Notes: generated by a model from the sequence alone, not told the origin. DNA of 64,000 bases from Sphingomonas sp. CBMAI 2297 (GCF_029870595.1 NZ_JAPDIR010000013.1:61219-125218); one strand, 5' to 3'; counted from the stretch's first letter, positions 42,852 through 52,966 are shown. Program-made: numbers and translations.

Positions 42852-45800
42852 CTATGGCTTGATGGTCAAGGGGCACGTTTGGCCGTTAGGTGTCGCGGTG
42901 CGAACGCTCGAGCCTGCGCCGGGCGAGGTCCAGGAAACGGAGGCCAGATCGGTCCCCGTAGCGCCAAAGTCCGTGACCCCGGCTGGGGCCGTAATGGTCA
43001 CGTCGTAGCTGCCGTTGTAGGTCTTAACCCCGCCGGTAGAATCGCCATAGATGAAGGTGCCGTCGAAGGAGTTGACCAGCGTCCAGGTCCCGCCGACCTT
43101 CGCATAGAGCGACACGGTCCAATCGATATAGGCATACCACTGGCCCGGGCCCGCGCGTTCAGCTGTGGCGCTGGCCGAGAAGGTGCCCTGGTATCGATAC
43201 TGTCCGCCGTTGGCGTCCGGGTTGCCAGCCTTGCTCATCACGCGCGCAGGGTCGCCCGCGCCGCCTGCCGCATCGACGGTGAGATTGTAGCTGCTCGGGG
43301 TCCCCGGCACGTTGATCTTCAGGCGCACGGTGGCCCCGGTGGCGGACAGGCTGTCGAGATACAGGTTGTACGTCTCTCCGGCTGCCAACGGCGCCAACCC
43401 GATGGGGCTGAAGACGAACGCCGGAATGTACCCGAGGTTGGACCAGGTTACCGCCTGGCCGTCCGTGACCTGGAACTCCTTCGGCTTTACCGCGATTTCC
43501 CAGCCGGTGTTGCCGTTGCCCAAGATGATCTTGCCGCCGGCGTAGATGTCACCGCCGAAGGCTGCGTTTCCGTTCGCCAGCTTGAGCGCGACCTTCCGGA
43601 GTGAACCGAACTGGTTCACCATGATGATCTCTTGCGCCCCAAGCGCGGCGGATGACGATACGCTCGGCGCAGTCGGGCCGAAGACGACGTTCGAAAAGCC
43701 CTGCGTCGTGCCGGCATTGTGCAAGGAAGCCATTGCACGGAAGGTGCGAGCCGCGCCTACATTGGTGCGCCGCCAGTCGGTTAGCTCGACACCGCCATAC
43801 CAGTAGCTGATCGTCCCGCCATTGTCTGGGGTGTATTGGACCCCCATCGGCTTGTTGGGATCATAGGAGAGACCCGTCCAGTATCCCGTTCCACCCTCGC
43901 GGATCTCAAGTACGCCACCCCATTGGCCGTACATCGCGTAGTTGAGATAGCTAAAGTAATAGTTGAGCGCATTGAGATTGTTCTGATCGGTCAGGCCGAT
44001 CATCTTATGCCCGAGGGTCGACATGGCGTTTGCCTGGACCCAGGCGCCACCGGTGTAAGCCTCATTCGAGATGAAACCGTCACCCCAGTTCGCGTCGTCG
44101 GCTGTCTTGTAGAAGGAACGTCCGCCGCCGCTCACCACCATGCGCGCGGTGCTGAGCAGCGGGGTCAACGGCGCGGCGGCCGGGACGCTGACGTCTGACC
44201 GCATCGTGAGGAACGTTGCCGCCTCGGATCCGGCGACGGCGGTTTCGAGCTGCAAGAATCCGGACTGCCGGCCTTGCATATCGGCGACCACACCCGCCAG
44301 GGTGCTGACCGTTGCGGGGAGAAGGTCGATCGAATCCGCCGGCCGGAGCACGACGCGATGGATCTTCACCTTTTTCGCGATGTTGGACCAATGGCCATCG
44401 CACACGACGTAGATCGTCCCGGAAACTGTCCCGGGAATGAGTTCAAATGGCACCGCCCACCTGTAGATGCCCACGCCGGCACCTGCTCCGCGGGTGATCC
44501 CCCCGATGTCGGGCAGTTGCCATAGCGCGTTGTCGAGTGCGCTGAAGGTGGTTGCGCCATCGAACCCGCGCCACAAGCAGCCAATCCCGTTGATCGTTCC
44601 GGAGAGAACCTCGATATCGACTTCGGCGACGTATCGGCCTGGCCTGATCGACGCCACCGTCTGGTAAACCCCACATGAGCCCGCTCCGGGGGTGCTGTCG
44701 CACAACACCGCGTTCGGGTTTGGCCACAGGCCGGTAGTCTTCGAGGCTGCGATCCCTCCCCAGTTCGCCCAGGAGGTGGCAAACGAGCTCGCCGGCCAGT
44801 CCGCGAAGGTCGAATTGTCGAGCGCTGAGCGTGCGCCGACCGATGCGGCCAGGCGCATGTTCTGGAGAGCGGATGCCGCGCTGCTGGACGCGGCGGCGGC
44901 ACTACCGGCGGCTGCGCTGGCATTCGCGCTCGAGTTTCCTGCCTGCACGGTGGCGGTGTTGGCGCTGTTGCTTGCCGAGGTCGCGCTGGCGCCCGCCGCG
45001 CTCTGGCTCGCGCTGGCGCTGGATGCGCTCGATGCTGCCGCACTGGCACTGCCTGCCGCCGCATTCTCGCTGGTAACGTCTTCCAGCTGAAGCTGGCTCA
45101 CCTCGGCGTCAGAGGTGTTCACGTAGCCGAACAGACCGACCGGGCTGACGAACGCCGCTGTCGGATATGCAGCCAGGATCGAAGCGGCGGTCATATCCAC
45201 CTTGGGCGTTGTCCAGGTGTTGAGCGCGGGACTCGGCGCTCCGGCATAGGCGCTCCACACCACACCGAGAAAGTCGCCGGCCGAGTTGACCGCGTATACG
45301 CCGAGATAGGTGTAGCCGCCGCCTTGATTGATGACGCGGAACCGGCACGTCAGGCGCAGCGTGGCCCCGGCGGCAAGAGGCATGAGGAACGTGCCGTAGA
45401 ATGCCCCGCCGTTGGTGGTGCGCATCAGACCGCCGCTAATCGCAGCGTTTCCACCCCAGCTTCCGTCGCGGGCCCAGTTGTACGGGTCGGTGAAGTTGCC
45501 CGGCACGGTGGCCTGCGACGCCAACCGCGCGCTATCGCGGGCAGCGGCGGCCACACCTGCGTTGGTCGCGGCGCTGCTCGCACTGCCGGCGGCGTTCGTC
45601 GCGCTGGTGCTTGCCTGTCCAGCCGATGTGCCGGCCTCGGCGGCCTTGGTCGTTGCGGTTGTTGCGCTGGTGCTCGCCGAACTGGCGCTGCCGGCAGCGG
45701 CGCTTTGCGACGCCGCCGCACTACTGGCGCTGCTCGCGGCCGCGCTCGCGCTGCCAGCTGCCAGGCCTTGGGCCGTCTGGGCGCCGTCCCGCGCCGTCGC

Positions 45801-46793
45801 CGCGGTGCTGGCGCTGGTCGCCGCGCTGGTAGCGCTGCCGGCCGCGTTGGTGGCGCTGGTCGCCGCCTGGCCGGCACTGACACTGGCGGCGCCGGCGCTG
45901 CTATTCGCCGCCGTGGCGCTCCCTTGTGCCGCCGTTGCCGAGCCGGCTGCCTGATCCGCCTTGGTGCTGGCGATGGTAGCGCTGCCAGCCGCCGCGCTAG
46001 CGCTTCCGCCCGCCGCGGTTGCCTGTACAATCGCAGCGTCCCGCGCGCCACCGGCGGCCGTGGCGGCCGCCTGGGCATCGTTTCGGGCGGTCTGCGCGGC
46101 AGCCGCATAGGCTGCGGCCGCATCGGCGCTGGCCGCGGCCGAGACGGTATCACCGTAGATTTCCACGAGTGCGCCGAGGTCAACGTGCATCTGGTCGACT
46201 TGCGCGACGAGCATTTCAGCAGGCCGATCGCCGACAGGCGTACCGGTCGGCGCGCCCACAGTAGCGCCATCCTCGGGCCGGTTGCCGTCGTCGTCGGCGG
46301 TGCCGGACCAGGTCGACGTGCGTGAAGCCGCGATGCGCAGCGCGTCCGACAGGCGCGCGAGCGCGATGCGATAATCCTCGAGCCGGGCGTCAAAGACGAC
46401 GCGATCGACCGGTGTGTCGACGTCGGTCTGGTTCAGCGGCGGAACCAGCTCATCTCGATAGTCCAGCCACGCTGCGCGCGACGCCCGGGCCAATTCCAGG
46501 GTGGAGGAGACATCGCCATCGGTCGGCAACTCGCCCGCACGCTGGGCAAGCATCGCCCAGAGGCTCTCCAGCTCCCGCTCAAGAGCCGGCAGCCGCTTCT
46601 TCTTCTCGTCGATCGAGATGATCCCGTCATCGCCGAGGGCTTCGATGCGGTCGATCGCGGAAGAGGCCGCGCTGGAAATGAACTGAATCTGCTGAGCCGT
46701 CGGAAGTCCGATCGCCTCGCCGACATCCGCGAGGCTGGCGAGGACCGGCTGGCCCGACTGGAAAGTGGCGATGGTCGTGTCGCGCGGAAGCAT
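42852..46793 (-). CDS. Large tail fibre / host-specificity protein
   Basis: 1313 residues. ATG 46793 overlaps the previous stop (TGATG). Residues 1-200 include a helical, acidic tail-attachment part. Residues about 214-428 and 571-648 are almost pure Ala/Ser/Thr repeats (for example AAGSATSAATSASTAAT), which form long rod-like stalks. Between and after them are beta-rich carbohydrate-binding-like domains (NFTDPYNWARDGSWGGNAAI; GGVELTDWRR) and a beta-sandwich C-terminus. It is the likely receptor-binding protein; the DNA is highly repetitive and may recombine. Confidence 0.88.
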   Translation of the reverse strand: MLPRDTTIATFQSGQPVLASLADVGEAIGLPTAQQIQFISSAASSAIDRIEALGDDGIISIDEKKKRLPALERELESLWAMLAQRAGELPTDGDVSSTLELARASRAAWLDYRDELVPPLNQTDVDTPVDRVVFDARLEDYRIALARLSDALRIAASRTSTWSGTADDDGNRPEDGATVGAPTGTPVGDRPAEMLVAQVDQMHVDLGALVEIYGDTVSAAASADAAAAYAAAAQTARNDAQAAATAAGGARDAAIVQATAAGGSASAAAGSATIASTKADQAAGSATAAQGSATAANSSAGAASVSAGQAATSATNAAGSATSAATSASTAATARDGAQTAQGLAAGSASAAASSASSAAASQSAAAGSASSASTSATTATTKAAEAGTSAGQASTSATNAAGSASSAATNAGVAAAARDSARLASQATVPGNFTDPYNWARDGSWGGNAAISGGLMRTTNGGAFYGTFLMPLAAGATLRLTCRFRVINQGGGYTYLGVYAVNSAGDFLGVVWSAYAGAPSPALNTWTTPKVDMTAASILAAYPTAAFVSPVGLFGYVNTSDAEVSQLQLEDVTSENAAAGSASAAASSASSASASQSAAGASATSASNSANTATVQAGNSSANASAAAGSAAAASSSAASALQNMRLAASVGARSALDNSTFADWPASSFATSWANWGGIAASKTTGLWPNPNAVLCDSTPGAGSCGVYQTVASIRPGRYVAEVDIEVLSGTINGIGCLWRGFDGATTFSALDNALWQLPDIGGITRGAGAGVGIYRWAVPFELIPGTVSGTIYVVCDGHWSNIAKKVKIHRVVLRPADSIDLLPATVSTLAGVVADMQGRQSGFLQLETAVAGSEAATFLTMRSDVSVPAAAPLTPLLSTARMVVSGGGRSFYKTADDANWGDGFISNEAYTGGAWVQANAMSTLGHKMIGLTDQNNLNALNYYFSYLNYAMYGQWGGVLEIREGGTGYWTGLSYDPNKPMGVQYTPDNGGTISYWYGGVELTDWRRTNVGAARTFRAMASLHNAGTTQGFSNVVFGPTAPSVSSSAALGAQEIIMVNQFGSLRKVALKLANGNAAFGGDIYAGGKIILGNGNTGWEIAVKPKEFQVTDGQAVTWSNLGYIPAFVFSPIGLAPLAAGETYNLYLDSLSATGATVRLKINVPGTPSSYNLTVDAAGGAGDPARVMSKAGNPDANGGQYRYQGTFSASATAERAGPGQWYAYIDWTVSLYAKVGGTWTLVNSFDGTFIYGDSTGGVKTYNGSYDVTITAPAGVTDFGATGTDLASVSWTSPGAGSSVRTATPNGQTCPLTIKP

Positions 46794-47719
46794 CAGCGGC
46801 CAGTGGCCTTCCACCACACGATCCGCGGCGAGGTGAATTTCTGATCTTTGTTCGTGCTGTCGACGCGGACGCCGCAGCCGTTCAACGAGGGCCCGCCGGG
46901 GAAGGTCACGGTGCAGGGACGAAAGGTGTTACTCGGCCCATCGTCCGCGTTGCCGGTGATTGCCCAGCACACCTCGTTGAAGCTGGTCGGGAAGGTGATC
47001 GTGCCGGTATTCGAGCTGGATCCGTTCGGGAGGAGCGTGACCGACCCGCCCATTTCGATCTTGCCACCAGCCACCGTGTACCAATAGCCGTTCGCATTAT
47101 CGCCCGAGGCGGCCGCCATCGCTGCCGGGGTGAGCACGGTTGTTGCACTGGTGCCGGCGATAAATTCGGCCATCGTGGCCGCCGGTACATTGATGATCCG
47201 ATCGGCGGTGAGATCGCCACCGCCCACGGCGAGGCCGGATGCTGTGATCTTGCGCGAGGTGAACGCGCGGGCGCCAAGGGCCGCGGTGACGGTGGCCGCA
47301 TAGTTGGGGTCGTTGCCGAGCGCGCTCGACAGCTTCCTGAGCGTGTCGAGCACAGCACCGTCCACCAGACCGCTGATCCGCGAGGTCACCAGCGCGGCCG
47401 CCCCCTGCGGATGAACGACCTTGTTGGTGATCAGACCGGCGATGGTCTCGGCGGCGCTCGCGAAGGTGACGCCACCCGCCGCGACCAGCGCCTGGATGGC
47501 GTCGCGCAACTGCGTGCGGTTTGTCTTCGACAGCGCGGCGCCGGATGCGAGGATGACCGCGACGATCTCCTCCTGGATCATGTTCAGCCAGTCCGGCGAG
47601 ACGATCGTCGGCGGGGTCGGCACCGAGGGATCCCCGCCGGTGAAGTATCCCGGCGTGCCGGAGACGGCCGAAGGGTCTGGCAGCGACGGCGATGCCGTCG
47701 GCCCATCAATTCGCTGCAT
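46793..47719 (-). CDS. Tail fibre protein (collar/proximal fibre)
   Basis: 308 residues. The N-terminus (MQRIDGPTASPSLPDPSAVS, then GDPSVPTPPTIVSPDWLNMI) is the usual start of Mu-like tail fibres that follow the gp48 homologue, with QEEIVAVILASGAALSKTNR. The C-terminal 100 residues (GYWYTVAGGKIEMGGSVTLL, FNEVCWAITG, IVWWKATGR) are a gp53/fibre-tip type beta domain. It is translationally coupled to the large fibre gene, so a fibre of two proteins is likely. Confidence 0.85.
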   Translation of the reverse strand: MQRIDGPTASPSLPDPSAVSGTPGYFTGGDPSVPTPPTIVSPDWLNMIQEEIVAVILASGAALSKTNRTQLRDAIQALVAAGGVTFASAAETIAGLITNKVVHPQGAAALVTSRISGLVDGAVLDTLRKLSSALGNDPNYAATVTAALGARAFTSRKITASGLAVGGGDLTADRIINVPAATMAEFIAGTSATTVLTPAAMAAASGDNANGYWYTVAGGKIEMGGSVTLLPNGSSSNTGTITFPTSFNEVCWAITGNADDGPSNTFRPCTVTFPGGPSLNGCGVRVDSTNKDQKFTSPRIVWWKATGR

Positions 47720-47729
47720 TGGTTTGTCC

Positions 47730-48263
47730 TCAGATCAGGAGGATGGTGGTCTCGGCCGGCTTGATCGCCTCGAGCTCGGCTATCAGCGCGGCGGGGGGGA
47801 GCCCGCCGGTGTTCGTGGTGATGTGGACGCCCCATGCATCCGCCCAGGCCTGCCCATAGGCGGCGTCGCCGGCATTGAAATGCCCGACGCGGAGGGGGGC
47901 ATAGTTGGTGATCGTGATCGTGAAGCCGAGCGTGGCGGCGAAGGAAATGAACCGCTCGCGGGACTGGCCGCCGGCACCAACGAGGCGGGCCACCACCTTT
48001 GCTCGGCGCTGCTCGATGCTCGCGCCGTCCGCGGCGTGCAGCCCGACGGTCGCCTCCCATTCTTCGATCAGGGCGTCGGTCGTGGCCGGGAAGGTGTCCT
48101 CGAGCAGTTGAACCGCCGCCGCATCGATCCGCCACCAGGTCAGTGCCAGCGCGCGCAGCAGCTTGCCCTGGACCGACGTCCCATCCTCGGGCCAAACCGC
48201 CCCCCGGGGCATCAGCGCCCGGGCAGCCGCGGCGTAATCCTCTTGCGAGAACCGCGCGCTCAT
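47730..48263 (-). CDS. Mu gp48-like baseplate protein (YmfQ/DUF2313)
   Basis: 177 residues. LMPRGAVWPEDGTSVQGKLL, then LLEDTFPATTDALIEEWEA, and the ending of alternating beta strands with LEAIKPAETTI are the DUF2313 pattern. In Mu this baseplate protein links the gp47 ring to the fibres. ATG 48263 overlaps the stop of the gp47-like gene (ATGA). Confidence 0.9.
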   Translation of the reverse strand: MSARFSQEDYAAAARALMPRGAVWPEDGTSVQGKLLRALALTWWRIDAAAVQLLEDTFPATTDALIEEWEATVGLHAADGASIEQRRAKVVARLVGAGGQSRERFISFAATLGFTITITNYAPLRVGHFNAGDAAYGQAWADAWGVHITTNTGGLPPAALIAELEAIKPAETTILLI

Positions 48264-49402
48264 GCCGCCCAGGTGACCGCGCCCAGCGCCGGGAGAAAGC
48301 CGGCGTTGGAGATGATGTTGCCCGCGGCGCCGGGGTTGACGGTGCCGGCGCCGGCGGTGATGCCGATGATCACGAACCCGGCCGAGCCGTTCACCGCGGC
48401 GATCGCCGCCTCGATCGCCGAAACATTCGTCTTTCCGCCCGGGATGCCGCCCAGAAACAGGGCGTTCTTGATCGCGATCACGATAGCGGCCTTGAGGCTG
48501 TCGCTGGCGGTGCCCAGGCCGGCAATCGTCATGTTGATGGTGTTCGCGCGGGGCGCGACAGCATAGACGAGAGGCGTCGCCGGCTGCTTGACGAACAGCG
48601 CATTCGCAACGGTGAGCTGGTCGCCCGTTGCGGGGGTATCCCGTCGCTCGCCGGCAGCCACGCCGTTCCCGCCCTGCGGATAGCCACCATGGACCGCCTG
48701 GGCATCGTCCATCATGAAATAGACGACGACGGTGGACGGGCCCATGCCATTCGGCACCGCCCAGGCGCGCGTCACGCCCGGCACCTCCCGAGCCCAGCGC
48801 TCATAGTCGCTCTTGGAACCACCCTGCGGCGGGTTCGCGAAGGCGAACATCATGCGGGCGCGCAGGGAGTCGTCGAGTTCGACATTCGCGCCGCCAGTCA
48901 GGGGGCCGATCGCGATACCGCCCGAAGCTACACCGCTGACGCCGGCAACGATCGCGAAGCCCGTGCCGGCACCGCTATTGCCCGCGCTGCCGGGCGTGCT
49001 TGCGGTGACGGGGACTGCGGCAACGCCGCCAACCACGGTGGTGTCCTGCGAGGCTGCGAAGGCGAAGCCGTCGCTCCGAAGAACCGGCGTGCCCTCCGGC
49101 ACCACGGCGCCATTCGTGCCGTTGAAGCGAACGATGCCGGCCGCGCGCGTGGCCGGCTTGCGCGTGACCCCCTTGAATGCGGACCAGCCCTCCAGCGCCT
49201 CCTCCTCCGCGGTGAAGGGCACGCCCTGCTTCGCCATATAGTCGAGATAGCCGTACTGACCGTTGGCGAGGCCAGCCTGGGTCACGGCCATCGTGCGCAG
49301 GTTGGAGAAACGCAGGAGGGCCTCGGTCGCCGGCAGCGAAGATATTACATCTGCCTCGGCCTGCGCCTTGAGCTGATCGCGGGTCGGACGCGGGAATGCC
49401 AT
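48260..49402 (-). CDS. Mu gp47-like baseplate protein (baseplate J family)
   Basis: 380 residues from ATG 49402. Baseplate-J features are clear: FSNLRTMAVTQAGLANGQYG early, GVTRKPATRAAGIVRFNGTN, VEGGVAAVPV-type strand here VVGGVAAVPVTASTPGSAGN, GGANVELDDSLRARMMFAF, SDYERWAREVPGVTRAWAVP. It forms the outer wedge of the contractile tail baseplate. Start and stop overlap the neighbouring genes by a few bases. Confidence 0.93.
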   Translation of the reverse strand: MAFPRPTRDQLKAQAEADVISSLPATEALLRFSNLRTMAVTQAGLANGQYGYLDYMAKQGVPFTAEEEALEGWSAFKGVTRKPATRAAGIVRFNGTNGAVVPEGTPVLRSDGFAFAASQDTTVVGGVAAVPVTASTPGSAGNSGAGTGFAIVAGVSGVASGGIAIGPLTGGANVELDDSLRARMMFAFANPPQGGSKSDYERWAREVPGVTRAWAVPNGMGPSTVVVYFMMDDAQAVHGGYPQGGNGVAAGERRDTPATGDQLTVANALFVKQPATPLVYAVAPRANTINMTIAGLGTASDSLKAAIVIAIKNALFLGGIPGGKTNVSAIEAAIAAVNGSAGFVIIGITAGAGTVNPGAAGNIISNAGFLPALGAVTWAA

Positions 49403-49932
49403 CAGAGATCCTTCCAGGCGAACTGGGTGGCGACGCGCACGGCATTGCCATCCGGCTGCGCCACGACGACGAGCAGGCCGAGCATCGCGCCGGGCGACAC
49501 CCATTCGGCAGTGACGTTCACGCTCGCCGCGGCGCCATCCGACACGAGCCAGGCGCACGCCGCCTCGGCATATGCCTTGGCGAGCAGAAGGGTGGCGGGC
49601 GTCTTCTTGGCCCGACTTAGAAGCCAGAGCTTCGAGCCCATGGTACTGTCGCCCCACCAGCCGCGCGGATCCCCGCTTGCGTCGGGGATAACGTCGTCGT
49701 CGTCAGCGGGCGCATCGGTGTGGAGGCTGAGCAGCACCGCCGTCTCGATATCGTTGCCGGACATCAGGCCTGAACCGGGCAGGGCGCCGTTGGCGACGGT
49801 CGCCACTGCGAAGCCGTCCGGGCCGATGATCGGCTTGCCCGCGCCGTCCACCGCGAAGGGATAGACAGGGGATGGCAGGGACCAGTCGCCCCGTCCCAGG
49901 GAGGCGTCCCAGATGGTCATGATATCGGCCAT
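49402..49932 (-). CDS. Mu gp46-like baseplate protein
   Basis: 176 residues. DIETAVLLSLHTDAPADDDD then PRGWWGDSTMGSKLWLLSRAKKTP is the gp46 signature, followed by LAKAYAEAACAWLV and a beta end with VRVATQFAWKDL. It belongs to the inner baseplate (gpW/gp25-like) group. ATG 49932 or ATG 49920 may start it. Confidence 0.93.
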   Translation of the reverse strand: MADIMTIWDASLGRGDWSLPSPVYPFAVDGAGKPIIGPDGFAVATVANGALPGSGLMSGNDIETAVLLSLHTDAPADDDDVIPDASGDPRGWWGDSTMGSKLWLLSRAKKTPATLLLAKAYAEAACAWLVSDGAAASVNVTAEWVSPGAMLGLLVVVAQPDGNAVRVATQFAWKDL

Positions 49933-49933
49933 G

Positions 49934-50482
49934 CTATGCCTTCTTGTCCGGCGGCCCCGAGCCCCACTGGCCGCCCTTGGCGGCCGGCGGGTGCGTGTGA
50001 GCGTTGTAGGCGTCGTAGAGCTTGTTCAGGCTGACCTTCGTGCCATCGGCGCGGCTGATCACGTCACCGGTCGTCTCGACATCGCACTCGCAGCGGACCT
50101 TGCTCGCGTTCTTGATGGTAACAGGTCCGCCGGCGGCGTCGATCTCGATCCCGTCCGCGGTCAACTTCATGATCCGGCCGCGCACGTCATAGATTGCGGT
50201 GTCGCCGGCCTTCAGGTCAGTCGGGCGGGAATCGCGGTGCTGGCTGGCGATGGCGATGCTGCGCGAGCGCTCCCCGTTCCCACGAATCACCACGATCTCC
50301 GATCCCTCGGGCAAGGTCGAGGTGAAGCCGAACTCCATGACGCGCGGCACCTTGTCGGTGATACGGTTGGCCCCGCCGGTGCCGACGAACCCCTCCGTCA
50401 ACTGAACGAGCTGCACCTCCTTGCTGTCGTCGGTGAGTGTGGCCCGGCCAACACCGACCAGCGCCAGAAGCCTGGCCATCAT
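49934..50482 (-). CDS. Mu gp45-like baseplate spike protein (gpV type)
   Basis: 182 residues. An OB-like N-terminal half (EVQLVQLTEGFVGTGGANRI, SEIVVIRGNGERSRSIAIAS) is followed by a beta-helical tip, with KLYDAYNAHTHPPAAKGGQW, the iron-binding HxH tip region of phage spikes. ATG 50482 overlaps the stop of the upstream gene (ATGA). This is the membrane-piercing spike of the contractile tail. Confidence 0.92.
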   Translation of the reverse strand: MMARLLALVGVGRATLTDDSKEVQLVQLTEGFVGTGGANRITDKVPRVMEFGFTSTLPEGSEIVVIRGNGERSRSIAIASQHRDSRPTDLKAGDTAIYDVRGRIMKLTADGIEIDAAGGPVTIKNASKVRCECDVETTGDVISRADGTKVSLNKLYDAYNAHTHPPAAKGGQWGSGPPDKKA

Positions 50483-51606
50483 TGCTCGGTCGGTCCTTTG
50501 ACATCCGACGCTGCGACATTGAGCAGCGAGATCGGCTCGATCGCGAAGGCCTCCTTCGGCATGAGCACCAGGTCGGCATGAGTTCCGCTCTTGTCGCGAC
50601 GAAAGCGCGCGCTCGCGATCAGGAGCGGGCTGACTTTGCACCCTGGCACGTCGACAGGCACAAGCCTGTTCGGCAGCCATAGCTCGCCGTCCTTGTCCCG
50701 CCAGCTGTCCACCGTCACTTCGACGACGATCGACTGGCCCATGCGGCGTGTAGCCTCCCACCGCGCGCGACGCTTGGTGAAGTCCTCGGCCAACTCCTCG
50801 CCACCGACCGATTCCAAGATGATGTTCAGCCGCCGATGGCGGCGAACGTTGGGGTCTTTCTCGGTGTGGAAGAAATCCGAACCGGGGATGTCACCGTAGA
50901 CAGCAGCACGATAGCGGCAGCAGACGATTTCCGAGAACCGTTGGTGCATCGAGACCGAGACCGAGCCGCGCTCGACATTGCCACCAGGGCCCGCTTTGAT
51001 TCCGCTGGCCGACTGTGTTTCGCCGACATTGGCCAGCATCAGCTCGCCTTCCGCGCTCTCATAGGCGACGAGGCCTGCATTCTGGGCCACGCGCTGCACT
51101 ATCGCGGCGCCGGTTTCGGAATACTCCAGCGTCCATTGTGGCACCTTCGGGCCTGGGGCTGCGCCGTCCGCCAAATTGACCCGCACGCCGTAGGGCTCCG
51201 CGATCTTTTCTGAGATCGCCAGCGCATCCAGATCGATCATCTGGGCCGTCTCATATTCCGCCGAACAATCGACCAGATCCTGTGTCTTCCCGCGGCCAGA
51301 GAGCATCAGGCTATGCGAGTCGACGTCGAAGCTCTCGACTCGCTCATCTAGATAGCCGGTAACGACGCGGTCATCCCCGATCGAAACCCAGCAGAGGTCC
51401 CCGGGATTGCCCGGCGTGCCCTCGCCGCCCTGCTTGACCGTGGCCGAGGAGGAGAGCGAGAAGCCGTTCGGGAAGCCGTCGCAACGCAGAGTGATGTCCA
51501 CGTTCTCCCATCCCGCAATGGACTTCCCGCCGGTGACGACGATGTCATCACCACCATCACCATCGCTCGGGGGATTGCCGATCGTGATCGAGACTTTCTC
51601 GGTCAT
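50479..51606 (-). CDS. Mu gp44-like baseplate hub protein
   Basis: 375 residues from ATG 51606. GWENVDITLRCDGFPNGFSL, GYLDERVESFDVDSHSLMLSGRGKT (split here for length), YGVRVNLADG and a late WRDKDGELWLPNRLVPVDVPG match the late-control D/gp44 hub family. The hub is the centre of the baseplate and holds the spike. It overlaps both neighbours by four bases. Confidence 0.9.
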   Translation of the reverse strand: MTEKVSITIGNPPSDGDGGDDIVVTGGKSIAGWENVDITLRCDGFPNGFSLSSSATVKQGGEGTPGNPGDLCWVSIGDDRVVTGYLDERVESFDVDSHSLMLSGRGKTQDLVDCSAEYETAQMIDLDALAISEKIAEPYGVRVNLADGAAPGPKVPQWTLEYSETGAAIVQRVAQNAGLVAYESAEGELMLANVGETQSASGIKAGPGGNVERGSVSVSMHQRFSEIVCCRYRAAVYGDIPGSDFFHTEKDPNVRRHRRLNIILESVGGEELAEDFTKRRARWEATRRMGQSIVVEVTVDSWRDKDGELWLPNRLVPVDVPGCKVSPLLIASARFRRDKSGTHADLVLMPKEAFAIEPISLLNVAASDVKGPTEQ

Positions 51607-52916
51607 GCGGCCAGCGCCTGGATCTTGGTGGGCATGAACAGCGGGCTCACGCATTTCGGGCCGGCGGCGGCCACCAACTCCTCCGCTCGAGCAGGATCAC
51701 GATAGAAGCGCTGGGCCAGCGCCAGCGCCGGGATGGCGGCGGGCACTTCGAAGGTGCGAACATGGGTGAGGGTAGCGCCGCGGGCCCGGAGATCGTCGAC
51801 GACTGCCACGCGCAACGTCCGGAGCGCTTCATAGAGGCTGTCCTGGCCCTGCTCGCTCGCGACGTTGAGCGCCGCGTCGATCGCGTCGGTGATGCGCCGG
51901 AGCAGCGCAAATGCATCGTCGTAGCTGGCCGGCTTGTAGGTCGTGGTAGCCCGCGCCAGTTCGAGGGTGGCGGCGAGGATGAAGGCGCCCGACACGGCCA
52001 GGCCACTCGGCGTCGCGGCGCCGATCCCCTGGGGCCGGAAAATCAGAAGCTGGGACAGCAGACGGATGCTGTCGGCAGGATCCGCGCACGCCTTGGACAA
52101 TGCCGAGATCATATCCTTGACGGCCGCCGCGTAATCGCTCTCGGTGGTGGACACGGTGAGGTTGGACAGCACCTCGCTGACCTTGGCCGACGCGGCGCCG
52201 ATGGCGGCGCGGTCGTCGGCAGCATGCTCGACCAGCTCCGCCATGGTCGAAGGCGTCGCCGCCGCCACGGCGCCGCGCGCATACCGCCCGTAATTGCCGG
52301 GCAAGGAGGCGACCAGACGCGACAGCGCCGTCGCATCGTTGCCGAGCATCTCGACCTGGCCGGTCCACTGATCGGAGGTGTCGCGCAAGCTCCCGCTGGC
52401 CGCTCCCGAAGAACTCTTGCCGGACATGCCGATCGCCACCGCAGCCGTCACCGCCACGCCGATCGCCGTGATCACCGTGCCCGATGCCGAGATCATATCG
52501 AGCGACAGGCCTGGGAATGCCTGCTTGCCGGCTTCGATGAAGCTGAACTCCACCCAGCTCACGGTTGCGCCATCGAGCGATTCGCTGACGCTGACGCTCT
52601 CGCAGTTCACCATGAGCAAGCCCAGGGTGGGATGCGTCAGCGGGCCGGCGCCACTGGCCTTGGCGGCAGCGTAGAGCAGCAGCCGCTGTACCTCGATCGG
52701 GGCGCCCGCATAGACCCGGTCGTTGTCGAGGAGGAAGCCACGAAGCCGGTAGCGGGTCAGGCCTCGGCCGACATCCTCGGACCAGACGTCGTTCGACCCC
52801 CAATATTCGTGAGGGGCGATGCGCCGGCCGACGGTGGTGCTCTGGTCGGTGACGGCAAAGGGAACGCCCCGGAAGCTCGCGGGGAGCAGGCGGGTCGATC
52901 CGTTGAGAATGGACAT
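51603..52916 (-). CDS. Mu gp43-like tail/DNA circularisation protein
   Basis: 437 residues from ATG 52916. The N-terminal domain is the 'DNA circularisation' family: ASFRGVPFAVTDQSTTVGRR, HEYWGSNDVWSEDVGRGLTR, YRLRGFLLDNDRVYAGAPIE. The rest is helical and hydrophobic. Despite its name in Mu annotation, its place between the tape measure and hub suggests a tail-tube cap or baseplate role. Confidence 0.9.
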   Translation of the reverse strand: MSILNGSTRLLPASFRGVPFAVTDQSTTVGRRIAPHEYWGSNDVWSEDVGRGLTRYRLRGFLLDNDRVYAGAPIEVQRLLLYAAAKASGAGPLTHPTLGLLMVNCESVSVSESLDGATVSWVEFSFIEAGKQAFPGLSLDMISASGTVITAIGVAVTAAVAIGMSGKSSSGAASGSLRDTSDQWTGQVEMLGNDATALSRLVASLPGNYGRYARGAVAAATPSTMAELVEHAADDRAAIGAASAKVSEVLSNLTVSTTESDYAAAVKDMISALSKACADPADSIRLLSQLLIFRPQGIGAATPSGLAVSGAFILAATLELARATTTYKPASYDDAFALLRRITDAIDAALNVASEQGQDSLYEALRTLRVAVVDDLRARGATLTHVRTFEVPAAIPALALAQRFYRDPARAEELVAAAGPKCVSPLFMPTKIQALAA

Positions 52917-52966
52917 GCTGGACCCCCGTGGGTGATACATCGCGCGGCGAATCGAAGGAGAGGGCG

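Noticed and set aside
45324..46325. Plus-strand 333-residue Gly/Arg/Ala frame opposite the tail fibre
   Set aside because: Produced by the repetitive Ala/Ser codons of the fibre on the other strand.
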